Positions 44,534 to 57,112 are shown, counted from the stretch's first letter. The stretch: DNA of 64,000 nucleotides from an uncultured Stenotrophomonas sp. (GCF_913778665.1 NZ_CAJYVQ010000004.1:338198-402197), one strand, 5' to 3'. The notes: generated by a model from the sequence alone, not told the origin. A program made the numbers and translations.

Positions 44534-45994
44534 TTACTTCGCGGCAGTGGTGACGTTGGTCGCGGCGGCACTGGCCTGCCAGCCGCCACCCAGCACCAGG
44601 AACAGATGGATCTGGTCGCGTGAGACCTGCGCTTCGGCGGCGGCCAGGGTAGCGTCGCTGGTAGCCAGGCTGCGGTCGGCATCCAGGCTGGACAGGTATG
44701 GCGTGCGGCCGCCCTGGTAGAGCCGGCGGTTCTGCTCGGCGGCCAGCGCGGCCTGCTCCTGTGCGGTGCGCAGCGACTGCAGGCGGCGCAGGTCCTGCGC
44801 ATAGCGGTCCAGCGCGGTCTGGGTCTCGCGCAACGCCTGCAGCACGGTGTGGTCGAACTCGGCCAGCGCGGCATCGGCGCCGGCTTCTGCAGCGTGGATG
44901 CGCGCATGCGTTCCCGACGACGGCAGCGTCCACGAAATCAGCGGGCCGATCGACCACTGCTGGGTCATCGGCGTGCCGAAGTCTTCCAGCAGGCCGGCGG
45001 CACCTACCGAGGCACCGAGGCGGATGTCCGGATACAGCTCGGCGGTGGCCACGCCAATCCGCGCTGTCGCCGAGGCCAGCTTGCGTTCGGCCTGCCGCAC
45101 ATCTGGACGGCGCTGCAGCAGGGCACGGCCATCACCCACCGGCAGCGGCTGCGCGAGGCCGGGTGCGTGCGCGCAGTCGATCACGCCGGCCGGCAGCTGG
45201 CCCGGGGTCTGGCCCAGCAGCGCGGCCAGCGAATAGGCCGCGGCCGAACGCTGCGCGCGCAGCGGCGGCAATGCGGCTTCCAGCAGGGCCACCTGCGCGT
45301 TGGCGCGGGCCAGTTCCGGCGGCGTGCCGCGACCGGCTGCGATCAGGCGTTCGGTAACGGTGCGGCTGCGCTGCTGCAGCTGCAGCGAGTGCTCGGCCAC
45401 GTGCAGTTCGTGGTTGGCGTGGCAGATCTCCAGGTAGCTGTCGGCCACCTGCGCGACCACGCTGACCTGGGCCAGATCGCGTGCCGCCGCCACCGACTGC
45501 TCGTCGGCACGCGCCGCTTCTGCACCGCGCTTGAGCTTGCCGAACAGGTCGAACTGATAGCTGACCGCGAACTTGCCGTCGGCCAGGTTGATCACCGGCA
45601 GCTCGTGCTCCTGCAGGAACGACTCGGCCGACAGCTGTGCGCGGCTGACACCGGCCTCGGCCTCGTACTCGAAGCCACCGGCGTCCAGCGCCTGCTCGTA
45701 CACGGCGGCGGCGCGGCGCAGGTGCGCATCGGCGGCCTTCAGTTCCACGTTGTCACGCAGTGCCTGGGTGATCAGCCCGTCCAGCACCGGGTCGTTGTAC
45801 AGCGACCACCAGCGGTCGGGCAGTGCCTGGTTGGCGGCGACCTGCGGGTTCTGCGTATCGATGAAGGCGGCATTGGCTTCGGGGCGCTTGAACGCCGAGC
45901 CTTCCGGCAAGGCATAGTCGGGGCCGACGGTTCTGCACGCGGCCAGGCTGGCCAGCGCGGCAATCAGGCCGAGACGGGGCAGGGCAGCGTTCAC
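44534..45994 (-). CDS. Outer-membrane efflux lipoprotein (NodT/OprM family)
   Basis: The product has 486 residues from a GTG at 45994. Its lipoprotein signal is NAALPRLGLIAALASLAAC. The TolC-like outer-membrane factor has the two repeats typical of the family: LPDRWWSLYNDPVLDGLITQAL, YQFDLFGKLKRGAEAARA, and LLQRRPDVRQAERKLASATARIGVATAELYPDIRLG. It provides the outer-membrane channel for the adjacent HlyD and FUSC proteins. It overlaps hlyD by 4 bp. Confidence 0.93.
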   Translation of the reverse strand: MNAALPRLGLIAALASLAACRTVGPDYALPEGSAFKRPEANAAFIDTQNPQVAANQALPDRWWSLYNDPVLDGLITQALRDNVELKAADAHLRRAAAVYEQALDAGGFEYEAEAGVSRAQLSAESFLQEHELPVINLADGKFAVSYQFDLFGKLKRGAEAARADEQSVAAARDLAQVSVVAQVADSYLEICHANHELHVAEHSLQLQQRSRTVTERLIAAGRGTPPELARANAQVALLEAALPPLRAQRSAAAYSLAALLGQTPGQLPAGVIDCAHAPGLAQPLPVGDGRALLQRRPDVRQAERKLASATARIGVATAELYPDIRLGASVGAAGLLEDFGTPMTQQWSIGPLISWTLPSSGTHARIHAAEAGADAALAEFDHTVLQALRETQTALDRYAQDLRRLQSLRTAQEQAALAAEQNRRLYQGGRTPYLSSLDADRSLATSDATLAAAEAQVSRDQIHLFLVLGGGWQASAAATNVTTAAK

Positions 45995-46908
45995 AGGCCC
46001 GCCTGTGTCGGCGTGGTGCCGGCCTTGTCTGCGCGCTTCGTGCTGCGGGTCTGCACGGTCACCGTGGCGGTACGGCCGGCGATCAGCTCCACACCCTTGG
46101 GAACTTCGTCGATGGCGATGCGCACCGGAATGCGCTGCGCCAGCCGCACCCAGTCGAAGGCCGGGGTCACGTTCGGCAGCAGGGTGCTGCCGTTGCTGCG
46201 GTAGCGGTCTTCGATGCCGGCGGCGATGCTTTCGACATGGCCACGCAGCGGGGCAGACTCGCCCATCAGGCGGATGTCCACGCGCTGCCCCGGGGCCACG
46301 CCGCGCAGGCGGGTCTCCTCGAAGTAGCCATCGATGCGGAACGAACCGGTATCCAGCAGCGCCAGCACCGGCTTGCCGGCCACCACGTAGTCGCCCACGC
46401 GCATCGTGCGGTCGTTGACCCGGCCGTCGACCGGCGCGCGCACCTCGGTGCGGCCCAGGTTGAGCTCGGCCAGGTCCACTGCGGCCTGTGCCGTGGCCAG
46501 CGCGGCCTGTGCGGCCTGCAGCTTGGCGCGGCGCACTTCGGCGTCCTCGGCGGCAACCAGGTCCTGCAGGCTGCGGTCGCGGCCGATCTCGCGGCGCAGC
46601 TGTGCCACCGAGGCCTGGCGCTCGGCCAGGCTGGCCTTGGCCTGCTCCAGCGCGATGCGGTAACGGGCGCGGTCGACCACGAACAGCAGGTCGCCCTTCT
46701 TCACCGCCTGGTTGTCGGCCACGTTCACCGTTTCCACCAGGCCCGAAACATCCGGCGCCACCTGCACTACGTCGGCGCCGACATGGGCGTCGCGGGTCCA
46801 CGGCTCATCCATGTAATAGACCCACAGCTGGCGCAGCACCAGCAGGGCGATGATCACGGCTGCGCTGGTCAGCAGTATGGGAAGGGTCTTCTTCACGATC
46901 TTGTTCAC
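45991..46908 (-). CDS. HlyD/AaeA-type periplasmic adaptor
   Basis: The product has 305 residues from a GTG at 46908 (NKIVKKTLPILLTSAAVIIALLVLRQLW, an N-terminal anchor). It has split lipoyl segments (VQVAPDVSGLVETVNVADNQAVKKGDLLF and RAPVDGRVND), a hairpin coiled coil between them, and a beta-barrel domain. It bridges the FUSC pump to the outer-membrane factor. It starts inside the last codons of the DUF1656 gene. Confidence 0.93.
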   Translation of the reverse strand: MNKIVKKTLPILLTSAAVIIALLVLRQLWVYYMDEPWTRDAHVGADVVQVAPDVSGLVETVNVADNQAVKKGDLLFVVDRARYRIALEQAKASLAERQASVAQLRREIGRDRSLQDLVAAEDAEVRRAKLQAAQAALATAQAAVDLAELNLGRTEVRAPVDGRVNDRTMRVGDYVVAGKPVLALLDTGSFRIDGYFEETRLRGVAPGQRVDIRLMGESAPLRGHVESIAAGIEDRYRSNGSTLLPNVTPAFDWVRLAQRIPVRIAIDEVPKGVELIAGRTATVTVQTRSTKRADKAGTTPTQAGL

Positions 46909-47114
46909 GATTGCATCCAACGCAGGAGGTGGAACAGCAGGCCAAGCACGATCCCGTACAGCGCCAGGTTGAACAGTGGCGGGTGCCATATATGGCGATA
47001 GGCACCGGCACGCTGCAGCAGCGCGTGCAGGCCGCTGTTGACCAGGTAGGCCAGCAACATCAACCCGAGCAGGGTCGGGACGAACACTCCGTGGAGACTG
47101 AATTCACCGGGCAT
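46905..47114 (-). CDS. DUF1656 (AaeX-like) small membrane protein
   Basis: The 69-residue product starts MPGEFSLHGVFVPTLLGLMLLAYLVNSGLHALL and has two transmembrane helices. DUF1656 proteins (AaeX, YtcA) are regular partners of FUSC-HlyD efflux pairs; their function is not established. It lies between marR and hlyD. Confidence 0.9.
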   Translation of the reverse strand: MPGEFSLHGVFVPTLLGLMLLAYLVNSGLHALLQRAGAYRHIWHPPLFNLALYGIVLGLLFHLLRWMQS

Positions 47115-47221
47115 CGGAAGGGGCGGGGGCGAGGTGGGGAGGGGAGGGACAACGAAACAACGGCAACGGGCAAAAGCCGCTGGCGTGTGCACGGCAGCGG
47201 CGGTGTTCGGGGGCAACGCGC

Positions 47222-47677
47222 TTACGTGATGCGGTCGGCAGCCTCGGCCAGCAGGCGCCATGCTTTCAGCACGGCGTGCAGTTCATCCATGGAAAGCTCG
47301 CCGAACACGTCCTGGCGCAGGCCGATCAACTGGTCTTCCAGCTCGCTGACCAGCGCGTGTCCTGCGTCGGTCAGCCACAGCAGGTTGGCGCGGCGGTCGC
47401 TGGCGTCGCTCTCGCGGCGGACCAGTTCGCAGGCGCACAGCTTGTCCAGCAGGCGGACCAGGGACGGCCCCTCCATGCCCAGCTGCTGGGCCAGCGCCAC
47501 CTGGCGGATGCCGCCGCCGGAGCGACCGATCATCAGCAGGGGCATGGTGCAGGCGGTGGAGATGCCGTAGCTGCCGAGCCGGCTGTCGGCAAGGCGCTGC
47601 CACTGCCGCCCTGCGTACAGCAGGCCGGAGCTGAGCTGCATCTGCAGCACGGTGCGCTCGTCGAGGGGTCGATCCAT
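47222..47677 (-). CDS. MarR-family transcriptional regulator
   Basis: The product has 151 residues from the ATG at 47677 (MDRPLDERTVLQMQLSSG); an ATG at 47707 is also possible. The winged HTH is visible in RQVALAQQLGMEGPSLVRLLDKLCACELVRRESDASDRRANLLWLTDAG, the typical MarR recognition helix and wing. It heads the efflux operon and probably represses it until an aromatic ligand binds. Confidence 0.9.
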   Translation of the reverse strand: MDRPLDERTVLQMQLSSGLLYAGRQWQRLADSRLGSYGISTACTMPLLMIGRSGGGIRQVALAQQLGMEGPSLVRLLDKLCACELVRRESDASDRRANLLWLTDAGHALVSELEDQLIGLRQDVFGELSMDELHAVLKAWRLLAEAADRIT

Positions 47678-47685
47678 AAGAGATA

Positions 47686-47714
47686 GATAGGATACTACTA
47701 ATTTCATTCCTATC
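47686..47714. promoter_or_regulatory. Candidate MarR operator
   Basis: GATAGGAT (47686-47693) and TTCCTATC (47707-47714) form an inverted repeat in an unusually A/T-rich patch immediately upstream of the chosen marR start. This is where an autorepressor site is expected. If translation starts at 47707, the site overlaps the first codons. Confidence 0.45.
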
Positions 47715-47798
47715 AATAATTTTTGCTGAATGGGTGGGTGTGTTGAGGAAAGCGTTGCGCCTGCTGGCTATCGGTTGGGGCGGCGGAAGGCCGGACGG

Positions 47799-47898
47799 GG
47801 CAGGGCACGCCGCAAGTACGTCCATGTAAGCTCGATCGGCGCATCCATGCGCCGACCGAGCCCCTATGGATGGGTTTACGGCGTGTCCTGCCCTGCCG
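47799..47898. repeat. Long imperfect stem-loop, repeat family copy 2
   Basis: GGGCAGGGCACGCCGCAAGTACGTCCAT pairs with ATGGATGGGTTTACGGCGTGTCCTGCCC across about 100 bp. An inner CGGCGCATCCATGCGCCG hairpin and the ACCGAGC/GGATGGGTTTACGG core are shared with 41838-41911. It lies between the divergent marR and folE genes. The rest of 47715-48021 shows no gene; an upstream in-frame ATG for folE exists at 47947. Confidence 0.6.
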
Positions 47899-48021
47899 CC
47901 CTTCCCCATCCAAGCCGATATCAACCAAGGTGCCGCCAGACCCCCGATGAACCGTCCCAACAGGACGACCCACCCCCCGGTCGGGTACGATGCTCGCCCC
48001 CCGTTCGGGACGCTGTACGCA

Positions 48022-50903
<2,882 letters not shown>

Positions 50904-50919
50904 GAGACCCGACCATCGC

Positions 50920-53900
50920 ATGGCTATCTCCAAGCACACTCCCGCCCTGTTCAACGAAGGCCTGCCGGACCCGCGTCTGCAGCAGTTCCGCATGCGTCGC
51001 CTGCAGGTGCACAACTGGGGCACCTTCAATGGCCTGACCGAAGTGCCGATCGCCGAGCGCGGCTTCCTGTTCGTCGGCCGTTCCGGCTCGGGCAAGTCGA
51101 CCCTGCTCGATGCCATGTCCGCGCTGCTGACGCCGCCGGCCATCGTCGACTTCAACGCCGCCGCGCGCGAAGCCGAGCGCAGTGGCCGCGACCGCAACCT
51201 GGTGTCCTACGTGCGTGGCGCGTGGGCCGACCAGCAGGACAGTGGCACCGGTGAAATCGCCACCCAGTACCTGCGCAAGGGCGCGACCTGGACCGCACTG
51301 GTGCTGGAATACCGCGCCGGCGATGGCCGTGTGGTCAGCCTGGTGCGCCTGCTGTGGATCTCCGGCAATGGCACCTCCGCTGGCGATGTGCGCAAGCACT
51401 ACATGATCGCCGAGCGTCCGTTCGACATCGCCAAGGACCTCGGCGGTTTCGACCTCGACCTGCGCAAGCTCAAGCAGAAGCTGTCCGACCTGCACCACTT
51501 CGACACCTTCTCCGGTTACGCCGAGCGTTTCCGCGATCTGCTCGGCATCGACAACGAGATGGCGCTGCGCCTGCTGCACAAGACGCAGTCGGCGAAAAAC
51601 CTGGGCGACCTCAATGTCTTCCTGCGCGACTTCATGCTCGACACGCCGAAGACCTTCGATGCCGCCGAGCGACTGGTCAGCGACTTTGCCGAGCTCGATG
51701 GCGCGCACCAGGCGGTGGTCACCGCGCGCCGCCAGGTGGAGACCCTGCTGCCGGCACGCGCCTACTACAACGACCTGAAGGAAATGCATCGCCAGCGGGG
51801 CGACGACGAAGCGCTGAAGCTCGGCGTCGACAGCTTCCGCGAAAGCCGCCGGCAGGCGCTGATCGAAGCACGCCTGCGCGAGATGGATGTGCGTGACCGT
51901 GGCCTGCTGGGCGAGGAAGCCCAGCGCCGTGCTGCACTCGACAACCATACCGAGCGCCTGGCCGAGCTGGAACTGCAGCGCCGCCAGCAGGGCGGTGAGC
52001 GCATCGAGGAACTGGAACGCGAGCAGGGCCGTGCCGAAGCCGAGCGCGACCGCCGCCAGGCCAAGCGCGAGCAGGCACGCCAGGCCGCGCAGCAGCTGCA
52101 GGCGGAACTGCCGGACGACGCCCACGGCTTCGCCGAGCTGGTCGAGCGTGCGCAGAACGAGCTGCAGGACCGCCAGCGTGCCTCTTCGGCGCTGGACGAC
52201 GCGATCAGCGATCGCCTGGGTGGCAAGCGCGATGACGAGCGCCGCTTCGGTGAAGTCCGTGCGGAACTTGAAGCGATGCAGCGCACGCCGTCCAACATCC
52301 CGGCGCCGATGCAGAAGCTGCGCGCGCGCTTGGCCGAGGAAACCGGTATCGCCGAGGCAGCGCTGCCGTTCGTCGGCGAGCTGATCCAGGTCCGCTCGGA
52401 AGAGCAGGGCTGGCAGGGTGCCATCGAGCGCGTGCTGGGTGGCTTCGCGCTGTCGCTGCTGGTCGATGACAAGCATTACAACGACGTGGCCGAGTGGGTG
52501 AACCGTACCCATCTGGGCATGCGCTTCACCTATTACCGTGTGCGCCGCAACGACGATGCGTTCGCCCGCGAGCCGTCGGCGAAGTCGCTGCTGCACAAGC
52601 TGGAACTGCGCGAGCATGTGTTCGAAAGCTGGCTGCGCCGCGAACTCGGCAAGCGCTTCGACTACGAATGCGTCGATGCCAAGCAGCTGCGCAACGTCGA
52701 CCGCGGTATCACCCGCGAAGGCCAGGTCAAGCATCCGGGCGACCGTTTCGAGAAGGACGACCGCAGCGCTGTTGGCGACCGCCGTCGCTGGATCCTCGGC
52801 TTCAACAACCACGACAAGGTGGGCGCATTCGAGCGTGAAGCACAGGAACTGGCCAAGCGCATCGCCGGCTGCGAGACCGATATCGCGCGCCTGCGTGGCC
52901 AGCGCGACCGCGACAACGAACGCCGCTTGGCGTGCCACGAGCTGGTCAGCATCAGCTGGAACGAGATCGACATCGCCGCCCCGCAGCAGCGCCTGAGCGA
53001 CATCGAGGCCACACTGCGCGACCTGCGCGAAGGCAACGCCGACCTGGCCAAGCTGGCCACGCAGATTGATGCCGTACGTGCTGACATCGAACAGTCGCGC
53101 CGCACCTATGAAGACGTCCGCGTCGAGCGTGGCCAGCTGGTCAAGGAACGTGATCGCCTCGACCGCGCACGCCAGCAGAGCCGTGCGCTGGTGCTGCCCA
53201 GCCTGGCCCAGGAGCAGGAAGCCGGCTTGGCCGAGCGCCTGCAGGAGCAGGGCCCGCTCAGCCTGGAAACGCTGGAAGCGCACATGCGCCAGGTCAGCAA
53301 CGCGCTGAACGAGCAGCTGTCCTCCTCGCAGCAGGACCTCAACCGGATCGAGAACCAGTTGATCGGTTGCTTCCGCCGCTTCATCCAGCAGTGGCCGGAG
53401 GAATCGGGTGACTTCACCGTGTCTGTGGCGTCGGCCGAGGACTTCCTTGCCCGCCTCGAACGCCTGGAGCGCGATGGCCTGCCGCAGCACGAAGAGCGCT
53501 TCTTCGATCTTCTGCAGAACCAGAGCAAGAACAACCTGCTGGCCCTGCAGCGCCACAGCGCCGAGGCCCGCAAGTCGATCGGCCAGCGCCTGGACGAAGT
53601 GAACGCCAGCCTGGAACAGGTGCCTTTCAACCGTGGCACGTTGCTGACCATCGAACTGAGCGACCGCCGTCTGCCGGAGGTGGGCGAGTTCCACCTGCAG
53701 CTGCGCGAGGTGTTGTCGCAACAGCAGACCGAACAGCGCGAGCTGGCCGAGTCGCAGTTCACCGTGCTGCGCCAGCTGGTCAACCGCCTCGGCTCGCAGG
53801 AAGGCGAAGACAAGCGCTGGCGCGAGCTGGTGCTGGACGTGCGCATGCACGTGGAGTTCATCGGCGTCGAGCTGGATGCCGAAACACGCCAGCAGGTCGA

Positions 53901-54300
53901 GATCTACCGCAGCGGCGCCGGCAAGTCCGGTGGCCAGCGGCAGAAGCTGGCCACCACCTGCCTGGCCGCCGCGCTGCGCTACCAGTTGGGCGGTGCAGAC
54001 AGCCAGCTGCCCAGCTATGCCGCGGTCGTGCTCGACGAAGCCTTCGACAAGGCCGACAACGAGTTCACCGCGCTGGCGATGAACATCTTCGACAACTTCG
54101 GCTTCCAGATGGTGGTCGCCACGCCGCTGAAGTCGGTGATGACGCTGGAACCGTTCATCGGCGGCGCCTGCTTCGTCGAGATCAGCGGCCGCCACGACTC
54201 CGGCGTGCTGCTGATCGAGTACGACGAAGAAGGCAAGCGTCTGAAGCTGCCGGAGCGCAGCCGCCAGCAGGCCAACGAACCGGAAGAAGCCGAGGCCTGA
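50920..54300 (+). CDS. MksB/JetC: SMC-like ATPase
   Basis: The product has 1126 residues from the ATG at 50920. Walker A is GRSGSGKST (about 53-61). Two long coiled coils (about 290-450 and 640-900) flank a globular hinge around 450-640. The C-terminal head has the ABC signature KSGGQRQKLA (about 1002-1011) and Walker B AVVLDEAFDK (Asp-Glu about 1039-1040). It is MukB-like and should load or extrude DNA with MksF and MksE. In Wadjet the same three proteins act with nuclease JetD; no such gene follows here, so a chromosome-organising condensin role is more likely than plasmid cleavage. It is about 48 kb from oriC. Confidence 0.9.
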   Translation: MAISKHTPALFNEGLPDPRLQQFRMRRLQVHNWGTFNGLTEVPIAERGFLFVGRSGSGKSTLLDAMSALLTPPAIVDFNAAAREAERSGRDRNLVSYVRGAWADQQDSGTGEIATQYLRKGATWTALVLEYRAGDGRVVSLVRLLWISGNGTSAGDVRKHYMIAERPFDIAKDLGGFDLDLRKLKQKLSDLHHFDTFSGYAERFRDLLGIDNEMALRLLHKTQSAKNLGDLNVFLRDFMLDTPKTFDAAERLVSDFAELDGAHQAVVTARRQVETLLPARAYYNDLKEMHRQRGDDEALKLGVDSFRESRRQALIEARLREMDVRDRGLLGEEAQRRAALDNHTERLAELELQRRQQGGERIEELEREQGRAEAERDRRQAKREQARQAAQQLQAELPDDAHGFAELVERAQNELQDRQRASSALDDAISDRLGGKRDDERRFGEVRAELEAMQRTPSNIPAPMQKLRARLAEETGIAEAALPFVGELIQVRSEEQGWQGAIERVLGGFALSLLVDDKHYNDVAEWVNRTHLGMRFTYYRVRRNDDAFAREPSAKSLLHKLELREHVFESWLRRELGKRFDYECVDAKQLRNVDRGITREGQVKHPGDRFEKDDRSAVGDRRRWILGFNNHDKVGAFEREAQELAKRIAGCETDIARLRGQRDRDNERRLACHELVSISWNEIDIAAPQQRLSDIEATLRDLREGNADLAKLATQIDAVRADIEQSRRTYEDVRVERGQLVKERDRLDRARQQSRALVLPSLAQEQEAGLAERLQEQGPLSLETLEAHMRQVSNALNEQLSSSQQDLNRIENQLIGCFRRFIQQWPEESGDFTVSVASAEDFLARLERLERDGLPQHEERFFDLLQNQSKNNLLALQRHSAEARKSIGQRLDEVNASLEQVPFNRGTLLTIELSDRRLPEVGEFHLQLREVLSQQQTEQRELAESQFTVLRQLVNRLGSQEGEDKRWRELVLDVRMHVEFIGVELDAETRQQVEIYRSGAGKSGGQRQKLATTCLAAALRYQLGGADSQLPSYAAVVLDEAFDKADNEFTALAMNIFDNFGFQMVVATPLKSVMTLEPFIGGACFVEISGRHDSGVLLIEYDEEGKRLKLPERSRQQANEPEEAEA

Positions 54301-54316
54301 GCGCCTCGGTCTGTGA

Positions 54317-54412
54317 TAGCGCCGGGCCATGCCCGGCGGAGTTCCCTGTAGAGCCGAGCCATGCTCGGCTGCTCTTGGCGACTGGAACCCACGTGCCAAC
54401 CAAGGTTGGCAC
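54317..54412. repeat. Three tandem REP-type hairpins
   Basis: TAGCGCCGGGCCATGCCCGGCG (54317-54338), GTAGAGCCGAGCCATGC...GGCT (54348-54370) and GTGCCAACCAAGGTTGGCAC (54393-54412) are three different palindromic families in 96 bp between the convergent mksB and TauE genes. Confidence 0.75.
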
Positions 54413-54432
54413 CTACCGCCTTATAGCGCGGC

Positions 54433-55221
54433 TCACGAACCGCGGAACGTATCCCACGCCATCCGCGCGATCAGCACCACGACCAGGCCCACGAACAGCT
54501 TGCGGATGAACGGCGTGCCACCCTTCAGCGCCAACCGCGTGCCCGCCACCGAGCCGATGATGTTGGCCGCTGCCATCGGCAGCGCGAACAGCCACAGGAT
54601 GTTGCCTGTCGGCACGAAGAACGAGATCGCCGCCACGTTGGTGGCCAGGTTCACCACCTTCGATGCCGCCGACGCGCGCAGGAAATCCAGGCCGAAGAAG
54701 CGAACGAACAGGAAGATCAGGAAGCTGCCGGTGCCCGGCCCGAAGAAGCCATCGTAGAAGCCGATCGCCGCACCGATCGCCAGCGCAATCACCAGCTCGC
54801 GGCGGCCGATTTCCTGCGGCCGGTGCAGCGCGCCGAAATCCTTCTTCCACAACGTGTAGGCCAGCATCGCGATCAGCAGCACCAGCACCAGCGGACGCAC
54901 CGCGTCCTTGGGCAGCAGGCTCACCGCTGTGGCACCGGCGAAAGAGAACACGAAGGCGGTGCCCGCAGCGAACAGCACCGGCTTCCACGGGAAGCGCACA
55001 TTGCGCGCGTAACGCCAGGCGGCTGCGCCGGTGCCGAACATCGAACTGAACTTGTTGGTGCCAAACAGCATCGCCGGGGTGTGCTGCGGCAGCACCGTGA
55101 ACAGGCCGGGCAGCTGCACCAGCCCACCGCCACCGACGGCGGCATCGACCAGGCCGGCGATGAACGCGATCACCACCAGCCACCACAACTCAGGGGGAAC
55201 CAGTTCCAGCACGGCGATCAA
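54433..55221 (-). CDS. TauE/SafE-family sulfite/sulfonate exporter-like protein
   Basis: The 262-residue, roughly eight-helix protein starts [41 protein letters not shown], which includes the family's glycine-rich first repeat. The second repeat is [19 protein letters not shown]. Members export sulfite or sulfonates or act as general anion permeases; no linked sulfur genes are present to fix the substrate. Confidence 0.9.
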   Translation of the reverse strand: MIAVLELVPPELWWLVVIAFIAGLVDAAVGGGGLVQLPGLFTVLPQHTPAMLFGTNKFSSMFGTGAAAWRYARNVRFPWKPVLFAAGTAFVFSFAGATAVSLLPKDAVRPLVLVLLIAMLAYTLWKKDFGALHRPQEIGRRELVIALAIGAAIGFYDGFFGPGTGSFLIFLFVRFFGLDFLRASAASKVVNLATNVAAISFFVPTGNILWLFALPMAAANIIGSVAGTRLALKGGTPFIRKLFVGLVVVLIARMAWDTFRGS

Positions 55222-55292
55222 TCAAGGTGGGGGCGCGACAGCATACGCCTTCGCCGATGGATGCTGTCGGCGTCCCGCGCGACAATGGATGC

Positions 55293-55685
55293 ATGAGCCG
55301 AAAACCCGCCGATCCCTGCCCCTGTGGACTGCCTGCCGACTACGCCGCCTGCTGTGGTCGCTTCCATGCCGGCCAGGCCGCGCCCGATGCCGAGCACCTG
55401 ATGCGTTCGCGCTACAGTGCCTACGTACGGGGGCTGGCCGACTACCTGCGCCAGACCTGGCACCCGGACACGCGCCCGGCCGAACTGTCGCTCGACGATG
55501 CACCTGGCCAGCGCACGCAGTGGCTGGGCCTGACCGTGCACGAGCAGACGATCACCGGCACCGACAGTGCCGAGGTGCGTTTCACCGCTCGCTACCGGGT
55601 GGGCGGCGGCAGTGCGGTGAAGATGACCGAGCACAGCCGCTTCCTGCGCATCGACGGCCGTTGGTACTACCTCGACGCGGTCTGA
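55293..55685 (+). CDS. YchJ family protein (UPF0225) with N-terminal SEC-C-like metal motif
   Basis: The 130-residue product starts [27 protein letters not shown], a Cys-rich zinc-binding SEC-C-like motif (CPCG...CC). The YchJ domain follows ([30 protein letters not shown] ... [17 protein letters not shown]). The role of the family is not established. It is divergent from the TauE gene. Confidence 0.9.
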   Translation: MSRKPADPCPCGLPADYAACCGRFHAGQAAPDAEHLMRSRYSAYVRGLADYLRQTWHPDTRPAELSLDDAPGQRTQWLGLTVHEQTITGTDSAEVRFTARYRVGGGSAVKMTEHSRFLRIDGRWYYLDAV

Positions 55686-55688
55686 GCC

Positions 55689-56969
55689 TCAACCGCCGCG
55701 CACCGCCAGCACGCGCTGGCCGCCGTGCGCGCGGACCTGGTTGCGGCCCTCGTCCTTGGCCACGTACAGCGCCTGGTCGGCGGCCTTGATCACCGCCACC
55801 GGGCGTGGGTCCACGCGGCTGTCGGCCAGCCCGATGCTGACCGTCACCTGCACTACCTGGCCGCTGCCGCCACGCCCGCGCTGCTGGCGGCCGGTCTCGT
55901 CGTCGCGGCTGCGCGTACCTCGGTCGCGCAACTGCATGCGGGTGTCCTCGATGCTCTGGCGCAGTGCTTCCACCGCGTCCACGCAGGCCGCCGCCGGCCG
56001 GTCGAGGAACACCACCGCGAACTCCTCGCCGCCGTAGCGGAACGCGCGGCCTCCGTCGCCAACCCGGGCGAGGCGCGAGGCCACCAGCCGCAGTACATCG
56101 TCGCCGGTATCGTGGCCGTGGGTGTCGTTGAAGGATTTGAAGTGGTCCACATCCACCATCGCGATGCTGTAGGTGCCCCGCGCCCGCTGCAGGGTCTCGT
56201 TGAACGCGCGCCGCCCCGGCAGGCCGGTCAGTTCATCGCGGAACGCCATGTGGAACGACTCCTGCAGCATCGCGCCCAGCATCAGCAGCAGCGCGGCACT
56301 GCTCAGCGCCGGCAGCAGCACCGGCTGCAGGAACACCCGCGGCAGCATCCACCACAGGCACAGCAGCGCCAACAGCATCGCCGTGTGCAGCGGGCGAGGG
56401 CGCCGCCAGGCCAGCCCGCCCAAGGCCGCGGTGGCGGCCAGGAACAGCAGGGCTGGCAGCTGTGCCAGCGCATTCCAGTCGCTCGGGATCCAGGCGAAGT
56501 GCCGGTTCGACAGCAGGTCATTCATGCCCTGCGGCTGCTGCGCCGCCAGCAGGACGAAGATCGCCAGCAGGGTGCCGCTGCCGATCCCGCGCAGCAGCAG
56601 GTCCTGGCGGCGCCGGCCACGCTCGGACCACAGCGCATGCACGGCAAACAGCAGCGGCAGCCAGGTGGATACCGCATGGAAGCGCAGCGGCGTCAGCGGG
56701 CTGATGTAGCCCAGCCGCAGGTAGTGGGCGAGGTCCGGGTGCAGCACCGTGAACACGGCCGCCACCAGCAACAGCATGCACAACGTACGCACTTGGTTGT
56801 ACATCAGCGCCAACCCCGCGCCCAAGCAGGCCAGCAACCAAGGCAGCACGCGCTGGCCGGCGCGGCCGACATCCTCGTCGCCCAGGGTGGCCCACAGCAC
56901 CAGTGCGACCAGCAGGGCGGGCAGCACGAACAGGTAATGCGCAGGCTGGCGGAGCGGATGATCGGACAA
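55689..56969 (-). CDS. Membrane-bound diguanylate cyclase (GGDEF)
   Basis: The 426-residue product has about six or seven transmembrane helices (10-235), then a GGDEF domain from about 243 (DELTGLPGRRAFNETL) with active-site GGEEF (313-317). This motif is catalytically competent for c-di-GMP synthesis. The RxxD inhibitory site that usually lies just before GGEEF is not seen. A Gly/Arg-rich insertion (RDRGTRSRDDETGRQQRGRGG) interrupts the domain after about residue 340. It is convergent with ychJ and ends 3 bp from it. Confidence 0.93.
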   Translation of the reverse strand: MSDHPLRQPAHYLFVLPALLVALVLWATLGDEDVGRAGQRVLPWLLACLGAGLALMYNQVRTLCMLLLVAAVFTVLHPDLAHYLRLGYISPLTPLRFHAVSTWLPLLFAVHALWSERGRRRQDLLLRGIGSGTLLAIFVLLAAQQPQGMNDLLSNRHFAWIPSDWNALAQLPALLFLAATAALGGLAWRRPRPLHTAMLLALLCLWWMLPRVFLQPVLLPALSSAALLLMLGAMLQESFHMAFRDELTGLPGRRAFNETLQRARGTYSIAMVDVDHFKSFNDTHGHDTGDDVLRLVASRLARVGDGGRAFRYGGEEFAVVFLDRPAAACVDAVEALRQSIEDTRMQLRDRGTRSRDDETGRQQRGRGGSGQVVQVTVSIGLADSRVDPRPVAVIKAADQALYVAKDEGRNQVRAHGGQRVLAVRGG

Positions 56970-57112
56970 GCGGTAATTCCAGCGCGGTCACTATACGGTC
57001 GCAGCACTGCCGTTAGCGGCGTTGGCGCAGGGTTCTTGAATGGGCGCGATGTGAATGCGCTGCCGCCATGCGATGACATCGCGCTCACCCGCAGCAGCCG
57101 AAGCTGTCGCCC

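Noticed and set aside
54301..55292. A jetD/mksG gene after mksB
   Set aside because: The interval holds REP repeats and a convergent TauE/SafE gene. None of the frames shows a Toprim-like or DUF2220 protein.
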